In this document: piece after piece, positions 50,301 to 60,412 of the stretch | How positions within the stretch are numbered: the first letter of the stretch is position 1 | How the letters are laid out: each line of letters opens with the position of its first letter | Source of the DNA: Lycocorax pyrrhopterus obiensis | Lineage: Eukaryota; Chordata; Aves; Passeriformes; Paradisaeidae | Assembly (NCBI GenBank): GCA_014706295.1 | Contig: JACSVZ010000002.1 | Span: forward strand, 131,387,431 to 131,451,430 | Direction: 5' to 3' | Length of the DNA: 64,000 nt | Translations under genes and position numbers: made by a program | Notes under the pieces: model-generated | The model's database searches: none | What the model was told of the DNA's origin: nothing | Seen by the model: the letters and a program-made list of their open reading frames with translations, nothing else

Positions 50301-50721
50301 CCTGATCAAAAAATTCGAACTGAATTATTTTCCCTGTAAAAATGCCTCACTTACCCTTTCAGAGCTACTTTTCCAGATAGAATATATGCTGTGCCAGGGA
50401 AAGAGGAGGGAGGCTAACACTTTCTGCCCTGAAGGTCAGGGCACCCTTTCTGGATGAAAGAGCTCCAGACTTAGTTACTATTTGATTACCAGAAAAACAT
50501 CTAATCTTTTCTCATGTCCTTCTAGAGAAACAAAAAACAAAACAAAACTTTTAAAAGGCCTTGGTGTTGACCTACTAAAATAATTTGAAAATCCTAAAAT
50601 CTAATCTGTTCTTGTGGGATGGCACGAGCTTTTCATTTCATATCCCCCTCAACCAGTAAGTTTCATAACAGAAGCAATATCTTTTAGTGGGATTGAACTT
50701 CCCCTCAGCAACCCTTCCCTT
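44376..50721. other. Stretch without recognised genes
   Basis: About 6.3 kb of AT-rich DNA with no recognisable exon, RNA or young repeat. Frames are at most 123 codons. The frame at 49348-49623 (91 codons, plus) is the least repetitive of them but shows no known motif. Confidence 0.6.
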
Positions 50722-51307
50722 TAGAATTGGGGTCATTTAGTTTGGAAGAGATCTTAGAAATCACCTTGTCCCTTCTCCCGTTAAACATTAGTCCAGCAAG
50801 ATCAGATGGCCCAATACCTTGTAAGTCAAGTTTTGAATGTCTGGAAATGACACAGCTTCTCTGAGCAGCCTGTTCTGGAAGGAAGTCCCTTCACGGTGAA
50901 AATGATCTCCCTAACAGCTGAATGAATTTCCCATGCTGCAGTTGCTGCCCATTGCCTTTTATCCTATCAGTGTGCACGACACAGAAGAGTCTGACTCACC
51001 TTACTGAGCTGGGGAGAGCAAAACCATCTCCCTTGGCCTTCTCTTCATGGGACTGGACAAAACCAGCTCTGACTGCTTCTCTTCAAACACCATGTGCTCC
51101 TGCCCCCTCACTGTCCTGGTGACTCTCTGCTGGTCTTGCTCCAGTTTGTCAGTGAACTTCTTGAACTGGGGAACTCCAGAGCAGACATAGTACCCCAGCT
51201 GTGGAATTCACAAGTGTGGAATACCGGAGACGAATGACTACTCTTGACCTGCTGGCCGTATTCCTGCTAACACAGCCCAACATATGGCTGGTCTTTGCCA
51301 ACATATT
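50722..51307 (-). repeat. CR1 LINE, part 1 (3' portion), interrupted
   Basis: The plus strand reads as CR1 antisense in order: TTTAGTTTGGAAGAGATCTT (3' terminus), AGCCTGTTCTGGAAGGAAGT, GTTGCTGCCCATTGCCTTTT, a GGGAATACCGGAG-like phrase (here GTGGAATACCGGAGACGAAT), and CTGCTAACACAGCCCAACAT. The match stops at GGTCTTTGCC and resumes at 53058 with the next part of the same antisense order. So a single minus-strand CR1 was split by later insertions. About 40 bases expected between the two halves are not seen. Confidence 0.88.
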
Positions 51308-51382
51308 ACAGATCACAGAATGTTCTGAGTTGGAAGGGACCCAGAGGGATCATCAAGTCCAGCTCTTAAATGAATGGCCCAT
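51308..51382 (-). mobile_element. tRNA-Ile SINE (TguSINE1-like), CR1-derived 3' tail
   Basis: CACAGAATGTTCTGAGTTGG and GGGATCATCAAGTCCAGCTC are CR1-type 3' terminal sequence in antisense. It runs on as AAATGAATGGCCCAT to the LTR insertion point. The continuation (CCCATACAGGG, tRNA-like) is found at 52987 after the LTR. This combination, a tRNA-Ile head and a CR1-like tail of about 75 bases, is the architecture I know for the passerine SINE TguSINE1, which is mobilised by CR1. The assignment is by recalled structure and needs a consensus alignment. Confidence 0.7.
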
Positions 51383-52986
51383 TATGCTAGTTTAAAAACA
51401 GTCAAGTTTTTAGCGGGCAGGAAGAGCTGCTTGGAACCTCTATGTCCAGCACAGAGCCAATTGCTGAAGGCTGTGACAATGGGCAGGTTACCAGCCCAAT
51501 TAGACAAATTGGTTAACACCTCTCTGATGACATATTTAAGAAAGGAAAAACTGTGGGAAGCTCTCTTTCTTGCTCCCCTCCAAGGGGTGGTGAGGGAGCC
51601 CCCAGGCCCCTTCCTGGAGAGGGCCGCCGGGCCCTTCCTGGCTCGGTGGCCAGGGCCATGCCACTGGGGGGGGCCATCCCAGCGCTGCGAGCAGCCACGC
51701 GGCCAAGACCATGCGGCCAGGACCAGCACCGGGAACGCCCATGTGGCCGGGGTGACGCGGCCACTACCATCTCAGCATGGCTCACAATGAACTTTACTTG
51801 CTTAGCTGCTTTTAACCACCCATGCTGCGGACAGAAGGGCAGGGGCAGCAGCAAGTTTTCCTTTTTCAGCGCCCCGCATGAAGAGAGGCGCTGAGTGGAG
51901 CCAGCGGCCGGCATGGCCCACGTGGTGCCAGAGGAGACCACATGACCAGCAGTGAGGGGCATGGCGAGCAATTCCCCAATACAGAGCCCGGAGAGGATCA
52001 ACCTTTCAGCATTGTAGAACTCTATAAAAACTTTTCAATTGATAGAACTTGAGACCAAACGAAACTTGAGGACACCAATTCTCTCCCAAGTCAGAGACAA
52101 GGGAAAAGGGAAGACACGTGAGGAGAACCAACATGGCGGCACCGAGGTCAGTGAAAAAAGGAGAGGGAGGAGGTGCTCCAAGCGCCGGAGCTGAGATTCT
52201 CCTGCAAGCCATGGTGAGGACTATAATACCACAAACTGTTTCCCCATAACTCATGAGGTGCGTGGGGGCTGCAGAGATCCACGCACAGCCCATGAAGAAG
52301 AGTCCTCACACCGGAGCATGTGGATGCTGAAAAGCTGTAATCTAGTGAGTAACTCAAACAGAGAGAGATGACCCTTGCTTTTAGAGATAGAGGAAGAGAG
52401 CCTTCGCTTCCAAACTAGAACAGCTCATCCTTAAAAGACTAAACCCCATGAACTAAAATGACCCACGCTAGGCAGTTGTGGGAAGACTGCTTGGCCCATG
52501 GGAGGGACTCACATTGCAGCAGGTTCGGGCGGGACTGCCGCTTGTGGAAGTTAAAACCACGCTAGAAGAGTTCACAGAGAACTATCTCCCACGGGAAGGA
52601 TCCCACAGCACAGCAGAAGAAACTCTTTTCCTTAAGCATACTGAAGAAAGACTTTTAAGAAGTGAAATACTGACCAAAACCCCATGTTTTGTTTCCTTGC
52701 GCGGTCGGTGGAAAGAGGGAGGGACTGGGAAGAAAAGGTGTTCTGAAGATTTGCTTTGGTTCTCATTACCCTTTTTACTTTTAATTCTGTTAATAATAAA
52801 TCTTCTTTATACTGTTAAAGTTTTGAACCTGTTTTGCCTTAAAGTGTTTTTTTTCTCAATAATCCTTATCTCAACTCATGAAAATGAAGTTTTCAATTCC
52901 CCCTCCTCTGCTCAGCTATAGCAGAGGAAAATAAGTGAATAGTTTTTCATGGATGTCTGGCACTTAGCCAGCTTCAAACTACAGCA
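51383..52986 (+). mobile_element. Solo avian ERV LTR, ~1604 bp, inserted in the SINE
   Basis: Ends are defined by a perfect 5-base duplication, CCCAT at 51378-51382 and at 52987-52991. The termini are weakly inverted, TATGCTAGTTT and AAACTACAGCA, so TG has decayed to TA at the left end. CATATTTAAG at 51531-51540 may be the promoter box. AATAAA is at 52795-52800. CCTTATCTCAACTCATGA near 52863 and a block near 52135-52205 (GGTCAGTGAAAAAAGGAG, GAGGAGGTGCTCC) match the recalled long LTR of a common avian ERVL-like group. The GC-rich part 51550-51780 creates chance frames of 113-162 codons; another of 147 codons lies at 52478-52921. No gag, pol or env adjoins it, so it is a solo LTR. Confidence 0.85.
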
Positions 52987-53057
52987 CCCATACAGGGATT
53001 GAACCCACAACCTTGATGTTATTAGCACCATGCTCTGACCAACTGAGCTAATCTCAC
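52987..53057 (-). mobile_element. tRNA-Ile(AAT)-derived head of the SINE
   Basis: Read on the minus strand there is an A box (TTAGCTCAGTTGG, 53051-53039), an anticodon loop CTAATAA with anticodon AAT at 53023-53021, and a B box (GGTTCAATCCC, 53005-52995). These match tRNA-Ile(AAT). The acceptor stem does not pair: the 5' side is GTGAGAT and the 3' side is ATGGG followed by the LTR junction. So this is not a working tRNA gene. It forms the 5' end of the SINE whose tail lies at 51308-51382. The A and B boxes would be the internal RNA polymerase III promoter, and the LTR insertion now separates them from the tail. Confidence 0.8.
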
Positions 53058-53535
53058 ACCCGGCTTGAGGCACACAAGGACACCCAGGCCTCTTTCTATG
53101 AAGCTGCTTCCTAGACAATTGGCCAGACTGAGATGTTGCACAAAGTTATTCCATCCCATGAACAGGAATTGGCATTTGCCTTTGCTGATTGTCATGAGGC
53201 TCCTGTCAGTCCATTCCTCCCACTGTCAAGGTCCCTGTAAATAGCAGCCTTGCCCTCGAGAATATCAACCACATCCCTGCAATTTGGTATTATCCACAGG
53301 TTTCAGTTGTTAATACACACATTAAAAACTGTTGGCCCCAGTACCAGTCCCAAGGGAACACCACCAGTTGTAACCTGCCACCAGATGGATTTTGTACTGC
53401 TGATCCCAAACTTTTGAGTCAGGCAGTTCAGTCAATTTTCTGTCCACCTTATTGTCACTTATACACTCCATATCTGACCTTACAGAGGCATAGTGAAGAT
53501 TTTTGGGTGTCTGTAAGATGTTTTGAGAGCTGCAG
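53058..53535 (-). repeat. CR1 LINE, part 2 (5' portion), interrupted
   Basis: The CR1 antisense order continues from part 1: ACAAGGACACCCAGGCCTCT, GCACAAAGTTATTCCATCCC, TCAAGGTCCCTGTAAATAGC, CCCCAGTACCAGTCCCAAGG, and ACACCACCAGTTG. The match fades after about 53480, where the copy is 5' truncated. It does not reach an intact reverse-transcriptase motif. Together with part 1 it spans about 1.06 kb of one minus-strand CR1. Confidence 0.88.
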
Positions 53536-55710
53536 CCCATGTGTGAAAAGAAAACCACAATAAATTCGGATTAAAATATATTTGTTTCATTTTCTGAGTG
53601 CTTGACATTGCAAATTAACTGAGTTTTTGTTTATACACTTTTATTTATATTTATAACAAGTGGAAAGTGTTAATATGGGTCTCAAACCCTTTTAAATGTT
53701 GGGGGATGTGCATGTGGGTATGCTAATGTGTTGCTTTTTGTTTTGTTTTTGTTTTGGTATTTTTTTTCTGATAGATGCTTTGAAATCCTGTGGGTGAAAG
53801 ATGCAGTGGGAACAGCTGAGTGATTTTTCCTGACAAATCTCACTCACTGCAACTACAGTGACCAATACAATTAATGTTCTACTTTTCCACAAATCTTCTG
53901 CCTACAGTAATGGATTATGTGGTTATTCAGGTTTCTCTCCGTCTGCCTGTTGTTCCTCTCTGTACTACCTGTGGTTCATGAAGACAGCCCTCCCAGCTGC
54001 AGCAGTCACTACCTTCCCATGGCACTGGCAATGGCAGAAGTACATCTGACTTCAGGACCACCCCAATCTTTCCCTCTGTCCCCTCCCTTCTCACATAAGA
54101 CCAGGCCATCCTTGCAACAGCAAAAAATTAGTTTCACTTACAGTGCTGAGAAACTTTGAACTCCATTTGAATAGATGCCGAATTTACTTCATAACCAACA
54201 CTAAATGGGACAGTGGGGGGGATGGAAAGATTGCATTTGAGAAGGGAAGGTTTTTTTGCAAAGAAACTGAAGAAAACTTATTAAGAAAGCTTAGGACTCT
54301 TAACTGCACCAAAAAGGCAGACAGGGCTTTTGGAGGCAACATTAGTTGTCTTCCACAGATAAAACATCCACTTCTGAAGGAGAGGTTTTTGTGCTAGTGG
54401 ACCAGCTGTGGGCACTTTTGGCAGGTTTGGATGGTGGAAAGCCCTGCATGTCACAACAGACACACATAAAAAAGCTTACTTGCTGAATGGGTCACACAGT
54501 GGGGTGGGTACAGCTTGAGCACTGTCACTGCCTGCCAGGACCGGGTCTCACCATCAAAGGAGCCATCCTAGAATCGTGTGCTTACAGCAGGCACTGGCTG
54601 GGAGATGGTCATCTCCCTGAAATTTCTGGTTTGCATCTGGTTAGACAATGAGAAGAGCTAAGTGACAGCTTTCCAACAACCAAAATTAAGGAACTATTCA
54701 AGGTCTTAGAAAGCGGGGAAAGGAAATAACACACAAGTTCACAAAAAAGCTATTTTGAGAAAAAAAGTCTGTCTTCCCACAGCAACTGCAACAGCTGAAG
54801 CTATTCATTGGCCTGCTAAGTTGCTCTGGATATCTGGATGAAGATGGGTGTTATCTGAGGAAGCGAAGCTTGACCAAAAATAGCAGGAAGCAGAGCCTAG
54901 AGAGACTGATGCTTTCTTGTTGAAAAGTTCAATTGGAAAGCACGAACACAAGGCAACAGTGAGAGAACAAACCCCACTGGACACATGCTGGGCACAGTGC
55001 TCAAGGCAGTACTGGAATGCACTCAGAGATGATGGGGATGTGGCTAGTCATAAGAGCCGATGTAGAATAAAAGCTTTGTAAAATTTGGCATTGCTGTAAG
55101 TTCAAATGGCTGTATCTCAGGGTGGAAAATTGTTTTTTGCTTTTTTCATTGAGTTTTCAGCATACATTGGGACACACAGACCCAGGAGAGCAATGGCTTA
55201 CCATGTTCTTACTCTGTGAGGACTATCCTCAAAGCAAGCCATGTATCTGATGGCTGGACAGCATGAGTGATGGTTACTATTTAATGCTAATACAAATATT
55301 TTGGTGATATTTTAAAAATATAAATTAAAAAGTAATGGTATGCTTTAGAAGAAATCCCGAAGTTGATTGCAAATTAATGCCATAGGCACAAAACAGAACA
55401 AAGTAACTTTTAGGGAAGAAAATGACAATTTTCCTCCATGTAGCATAATGATGTATGCTCAAGCTTGTCAGAGTATCAGGAATACTAAGGTCAGCTCAAA
55501 TGGTCTGTGTTTTTCATTCTGTTTAGCATGAAAAGTGACAACTCTGCTCAGGAGCACTGCTGTCTACAGAAAATGTTTTGCTTACTTCTGCAGACTATGG
55601 CTCAAACTCTTGTAATGTCAGGTGGTATCTCCCCAGAAGTAATTTATTTCTTGAAGTAGCCTTGTAGATATAAAAAGCCCATTATTATTACCAAGCTTTG
55701 CCATCAGCAG

Positions 55711-55983
55711 TCTCAGCTTAAGGGTACAGTGGTGATTAATACTTGGGGAATGTCTGAACAGGGTTTGCATGCTGTGGAGGAACACGATGCTTGTGCCATG
55801 CCTAACACAAACTGGTCTGGCTCTGAGTTGCAGAACACAAGGTTAGACATGATAAAGAACATGGGTACTCTTGGCAAAATGGTGAATCATGTTATATTGA
55901 CAGAAAGAGTTTATTTCAGGGCAAGAACTAGAAGACTGTGGAGAAGCACGAAGTCAGCGCTTAAGGCCGGATACAGCTTTCAG
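55711..55983 (+). other. Possible unassigned exon, 91 codons, phase 0-0
   Basis: An acceptor-like CATCAGCAG ends at 55710 and a good donor, TTTCAG then GTAAAC, follows 55983. The 273 bases between are open in the frame that contains an ATG at 55729, and the length is an exact multiple of three. The predicted peptide (start SQLKGTVVINTW, end LKAGYSFQ) is not one I recognise, and the polypyrimidine tract is weak. Chance is a real possibility, and so is an exon of a non-coding RNA. Confidence 0.2.
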
Positions 55984-56298
55984 GTAAACATGTATTTACC
56001 TGAGGAACTCCATCAAGACAGAATCTACTTACTTCATATTTGCTTAATTAGTTTGGTGAAATTGGTCCCTGATTTTCCTTGCTGCACTTTCTTTTTCTTT
56101 TTTTCACTGCTTTCTTTTTTGCATCCTTTCTCAGCACCAACTACCAGGCTTCCACTGGTTTAGTCTGTTCTGTTCACACCCATGTTCACACTCTTCTTCT
56201 ACTTGCCCTGTTTTACTTGAACATAACACAGTTATGAACATTATAAAGCTTCATGCCCACCTGTGACATCTTTGCTCCCAAAGCAACGATGATGGTCC

Positions 56299-56320
56299 AA
56301 AAAAAAAAAAAAAAAAAAAA
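56299..56320. repeat. Poly(A) run of 22
   Basis: An uninterrupted A run. The sequence before it is not a recognisable processed gene copy, and no flanking duplication was seen. Confidence 0.9.
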
Positions 56321-58278
56321 GAGGGATGCCATTTCAAACAAATGACACAAAGAATTGGGGTGCCTTGGTGTGGTTTCTGACGCCACTCATAGCCAGTGGG
56401 CTGAATCTATTGCCCTTCAAGTCATCAATAGTCTTTTTGATAAATGCCAGTTCCTCTCAGGGATCCAGTACCTGCAAGGACTCTGGAAATCTTTCACAAT
56501 GGTAATCTTATACACACCAGCCTTTTTAGAACTACACTGCCTATGACTTACAAAGGCTGTGCTGTGCTGGGCTCTGTCCTTCATCGTTAGCGCAGGAAAA
56601 AAAGATACTGGATACATAATTAAAAAAAAAAAAAACCCATAGAATTTATTATTTCCATTTTTAATACCCAGGAAGCAGTCACGGCAAGATAATATTGCTT
56701 TCTCACAAAAAGGCCTTCAGTGTAATATAAATGATGAATAAACATGGCAAGTAAAGACAAAGCCACTGAAAACTCATGAGGCAGGGTGCCATTTCAATGC
56801 AGTGAGTGAACTACAGAACTGAATCCTAATTTTATTTTAAAAAGAATTATACCTCATTATTCCCAGAGAGAGTAGTTTTCCTTGCCTGAATCACACAGCC
56901 TTTTATTTGGTGTAAGTCACTCTCTACACAGAAAGACAATTCTAGTCTCATTCATTTAGCCTTTCTGTTTTCTACTTGGCTGAGATGTCTAACCAACTCT
57001 CCCTTCCCTATGGAGAGCTGGTTTTACCTTAATTTGCTTTCCAATATGCTATTCAGAATAATTTTCCTCCTTTCAGGACTTGGTCTTCAAAACACCTCAT
57101 TATTAAAACTCCAAGTTATCTATTTTCATCATCATTATTATTATTATTTTTCCCAATACAAAGAAAAAGCATTCAGAGTTTAAAGCTAAAGATGGTGCAA
57201 GCAGAGACTAAGCATCTTAATCAATATTTAATTTAGCTAGATTTGCTACTTAATTCTGAGTAGCCAAGTTCCATGCATTAATAATTGCACCTCTTGGTTT
57301 TACAAGCAATCTTTACCAATACAAGCATTGCTGCAAAGACTGAGAGAACAAGTTAGAAGCTCACACTTTGTATTTATTATAGCTATTTATCTTAATATTC
57401 CTTAGGAAAGGATTAAGATAACTTGGCTGTAAAACTACCTCTTCCAAGCTTAAGCTTATTTTGATGTCACAGAGAGCTGGATGGACCTAAACTGAAAGAG
57501 CTTTCAGAAAGCCTCAGCTTTCTGCACAGTGATTGACTCTGTCATCTACACTCACAAAAGCAGGCAAGCATCTCATCTTAGAGCTCGTTCATTAAAAAAA
57601 CCCAATGAAACAACAACCCAGCTGTGGCAGAATAAAAGGAGTGTGCCTTCACCTGGAGAGTACAGCAGGGTGACTTGGGGATAGAGACTAAAATCTGCCC
57701 AGCCTGGTGGTTTGTAATAGCTAAGATATTTGTTTGTTTACACATTGTAACAGCTCCTTGAAGAGTATTTGGCAATATAAAACAGTTCATCTTGTCTTTA
57801 GAAGTTAATCTTGTCTCTAGAAGAGGAATCTACACTTTGCACAGGGTTTTAATGATGCTAGGAGTCTGTCAGTTGCAGCATTCAAGCAATGTCACTTGGT
57901 TTACCTATCTCTTCCCCCATTCCCAGAGTAACTGTCAATCAATATTCCCACCCTTTTGTGTTTCTATCATAAACTATAATCAGGTATTTACATAACACTG
58001 AACTGCTAAGACAAAGTCCACTGCATAGCTGCTTGTCCTAAGTTAGCTGCCCTGCTGAGGCATACCAGTATCTCTGTGAACAGAGGAGCTGCCCATATCC
58101 AAAATTTTTTTTCTGGGCTTTGAATGGTTGGAAACTTGCCTGCAATTCTCACAGCTGGAAAGAGACATTATTGTTTTTTAGACAACTTTGTCAATCTCTA
58201 CTGGATATCTCTATGTACAATGAGCTTCAAGACAATAAGATGGGCAATTCCACAGTGGAAAGCTGGAGCAATACCATT

Positions 58279-58312
58279 GCTTCAGTGGAGTTACTCTGGA
58301 TTTACAGTGCAG
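58279..58312. repeat. Possible ancient amniote interspersed repeat remnant
   Basis: CTTCAGTGGAGTTACTCTGG followed by ATTTACAGTG matches the core of a very old dispersed repeat common in reptiles and birds (TTTCAGTGGAGTTACTCCGG). The family is not assigned. Confidence 0.45.
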
Positions 58313-59978
58313 AAAGTCAGATTGGAATCTGGACAACTAATAATGGGTCAGTAAATCCTTTTTTCACCTTTTTTCTCCTCCCCAAGAAAGACAATGAATG
58401 ATGAAAATGAAACTAGACCAAAAATAAAGTGAAGTGGCTGCTGCACACAATTAATGCTGCACCCAGTGTTCTCATAAAGAACAGGGAGTTTCCACATGGG
58501 AAATTCCCTTAAACTCTGTGTTTATCCTCATGGGAGATGAACAAACAGCCAAATAAGAGAATGCAAAGGATTCAGCTGCTCCAAAGGAAGATAGACCTTA
58601 GATTGCAGAGGGAGAATCAGAATTGCTATTATTTTTAAATTTGACAATCGCTGTAAGCAACAGATCTCTTAGTGGTCAATGTGGCCAACACAGGCTTCAA
58701 CATGAATATCTAAGGAGAGAGGTTCACACTTGATCTTGCCTCAGCCTAGTGCAATAAAATAAAAGGTAAAGGACATTTTCTCAAGTACAACACAACAGAA
58801 AATAGAAACAACACAGATTATGCATGAGGTCTAAGACTGCTTAACTCATACATCTTGCAGCACAAAGAGCATTTTTTAGTTTTGCTGTTTTCATACCAGA
58901 CAAGTGTATGATGTTGCACCAAGAGCCTCACCAAAGTTAGGGTGACACTTCAAGGCAGCTTTTCACAATGCAGCACCCTAAACACTGGTGTTTTGTTCCC
59001 ACAGTCCAACACGGTGCACAGGGGTGGTGAAAACAATGAGTTTCACAGTCAAAACAAAGCCTCACGAGCCTGCTATCAGTACCTTGAGTTCCCTTTACTC
59101 TTCCTCCCTCCTGTCTCTCAGTGGATTCTTGATTGCATTTACTTTTCTTTTTCCCTTGAAATTTCCCAAACTTCTTCCTTCTGGATACCAGAAGGCAAGT
59201 TGGGCTCCAGCTCTGAGAACAGTCTGCTTGCTTCCTCTAATGCTGTGAGGAGTTTTGGCCCTGACCTCTATTGCACAGGACCAGGTGCTGCCAAGGGCTG
59301 CAGGAGAACTGAGTAAGACCTTTAAGATATGATCCTGTGTGACTGCTTGGACTGGAAACCCAGTGAGCAGAATGGATGAGACTTGGAAATGCTACAGGAA
59401 ATAAAACAGCTCCTTTTTACAAACTCAACTTCACCCTGTGGGACTGGAGCAGACTGAGCAGCTAATCCAAGACACGGCTGGAGAGTACTCCCCAGCTTCT
59501 TGCATTCAAACATGCAGTGTCTGGCCTGACTTCTGACACTGAATGCTAGATTTAGGATCTGGCCATCAAGTGCTGTCATTAAATGATGTGCTAAGAATGG
59601 AGAAATGTCACTGAAGACCTTCCAAAGCTCTGATTCCATAGCTCATACATCCTCTTGCTGCCAAACTTGTTTCCAGAATGAAAACTGATCTCCTGCTCAA
59701 CAGGGAAATGTGAGACCCCCTACATCCACCAGAAAGAAGAAAGGGAAGTGTCTTGTTCACAATCCTTCCTACTCTGCTTACACTGAACCTCAGCCAGAGG
59801 CAGTGACACAGGGAATGAATTTCTTAGAAACTGTAAGAAATGGCAAACACCTGGCTTGGCTTCCCTGTTTTAATCTTGTTTCATTTCCATTATGTCTGGC
59901 TGAAAACAGGCAGGTCTTCCATCCTTGGCCATGATACTGGATCTAAATTTTCTCTGGACACCAATTACTTTTGCCCAC

Positions 59979-60025
59979 AGCCACTGAAATCAATGGGACT
60001 TCACACACTGATGCAGAAGTCTCAG
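59979..60025. repeat. Possible ancient amniote interspersed repeat remnant
   Basis: CCACTGAAATCAATGGGACT resembles the opposite strand of the same old repeat type seen near 58279. It is short and low in certainty. Confidence 0.35.
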
Positions 60026-60289
60026 CTGGAGAGTGATGATGTAAGATCAGAGCTTTTGTCTGCAATTCATGCATGCCTAAGAGTGCTAAAGAAATAATGG
60101 TTAACAATGAGATTATTAATTGACATATCAAGGAATTTATATTCCTTTGTCATGAATATATTGGGTAAAGTGAATATAATTATGTTGAGTAAAAAACCCT
60201 ACAGGCTATCAGTACCAGTATAAATTTTAAAGACTTTTTATGCATGTTAATGACAACATCGCTCAAATATTGTAAGCTAGTCTGATTTT

Positions 60290-60412
60290 ACTGGCAGGGA
60301 AGCAGAGGTTAAGTAAGTCTTTTAAGGCCACACAGCAAGTAAGTCTTTGGATTTATAACTCCCAAATCTGCCTTCTGCTCAGTCCAGCAGGTCATGCTGA
60401 CTAACTGTGGAA
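60290..60412 (+). repeat. MIR-like SINE remnant
   Basis: The order CAGAGGTTAAGTAAGTC, GGCCACACAGCAAGTAAGTC, GGATTTATAACTCCCAAATC, CTGCTCAGTCCAGCAGGTCA follows the MIR consensus (AGAGGTTAAGTAACTTGCCC, GTCACACAGCTAGTAAGTGG, and so on). MIR is an ancient tRNA-derived SINE shared by amniotes, so this copy predates birds. Identification is from recalled consensus. Confidence 0.7.

Larger units (their letters stand above)
53536..60289. other. Stretch without firmly recognised genes
   Basis: AT-rich DNA. It contains one splice-bounded open segment (55711-55983), a poly(A) run, an ATT microsatellite near 57128-57150 and two old-repeat remnants, listed separately where supportable. Nothing else is recognisable. 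Confidence 0.6.

Noticed and set aside
51374..52921. Frames of 113-162 codons as possible retroviral genes.
   Set aside because: All lie inside (or nearly inside) the 1.6 kb LTR defined by its duplication. The GC-rich part explains most of them and no gag, pol or env motif is visible.
52981..53057. A whole tRNA-Ile complement directly abutting the end of an LTR, as if the reverse transcriptase had copied the entire primer tRNA.
   Set aside because: The bases before the LTR (51308-51382) are the matching SINE tail ending in the same CCCAT. The LTR simply inserted into a tRNA-headed SINE, so no LTR-tRNA chimera is needed.
52987..53057. A functional tRNA-Ile(AAT) gene on the minus strand.
   Set aside because: A and B boxes and the anticodon loop are good, but the acceptor stem does not pair and the 3' side is cut by the LTR. 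It is the head of a SINE.
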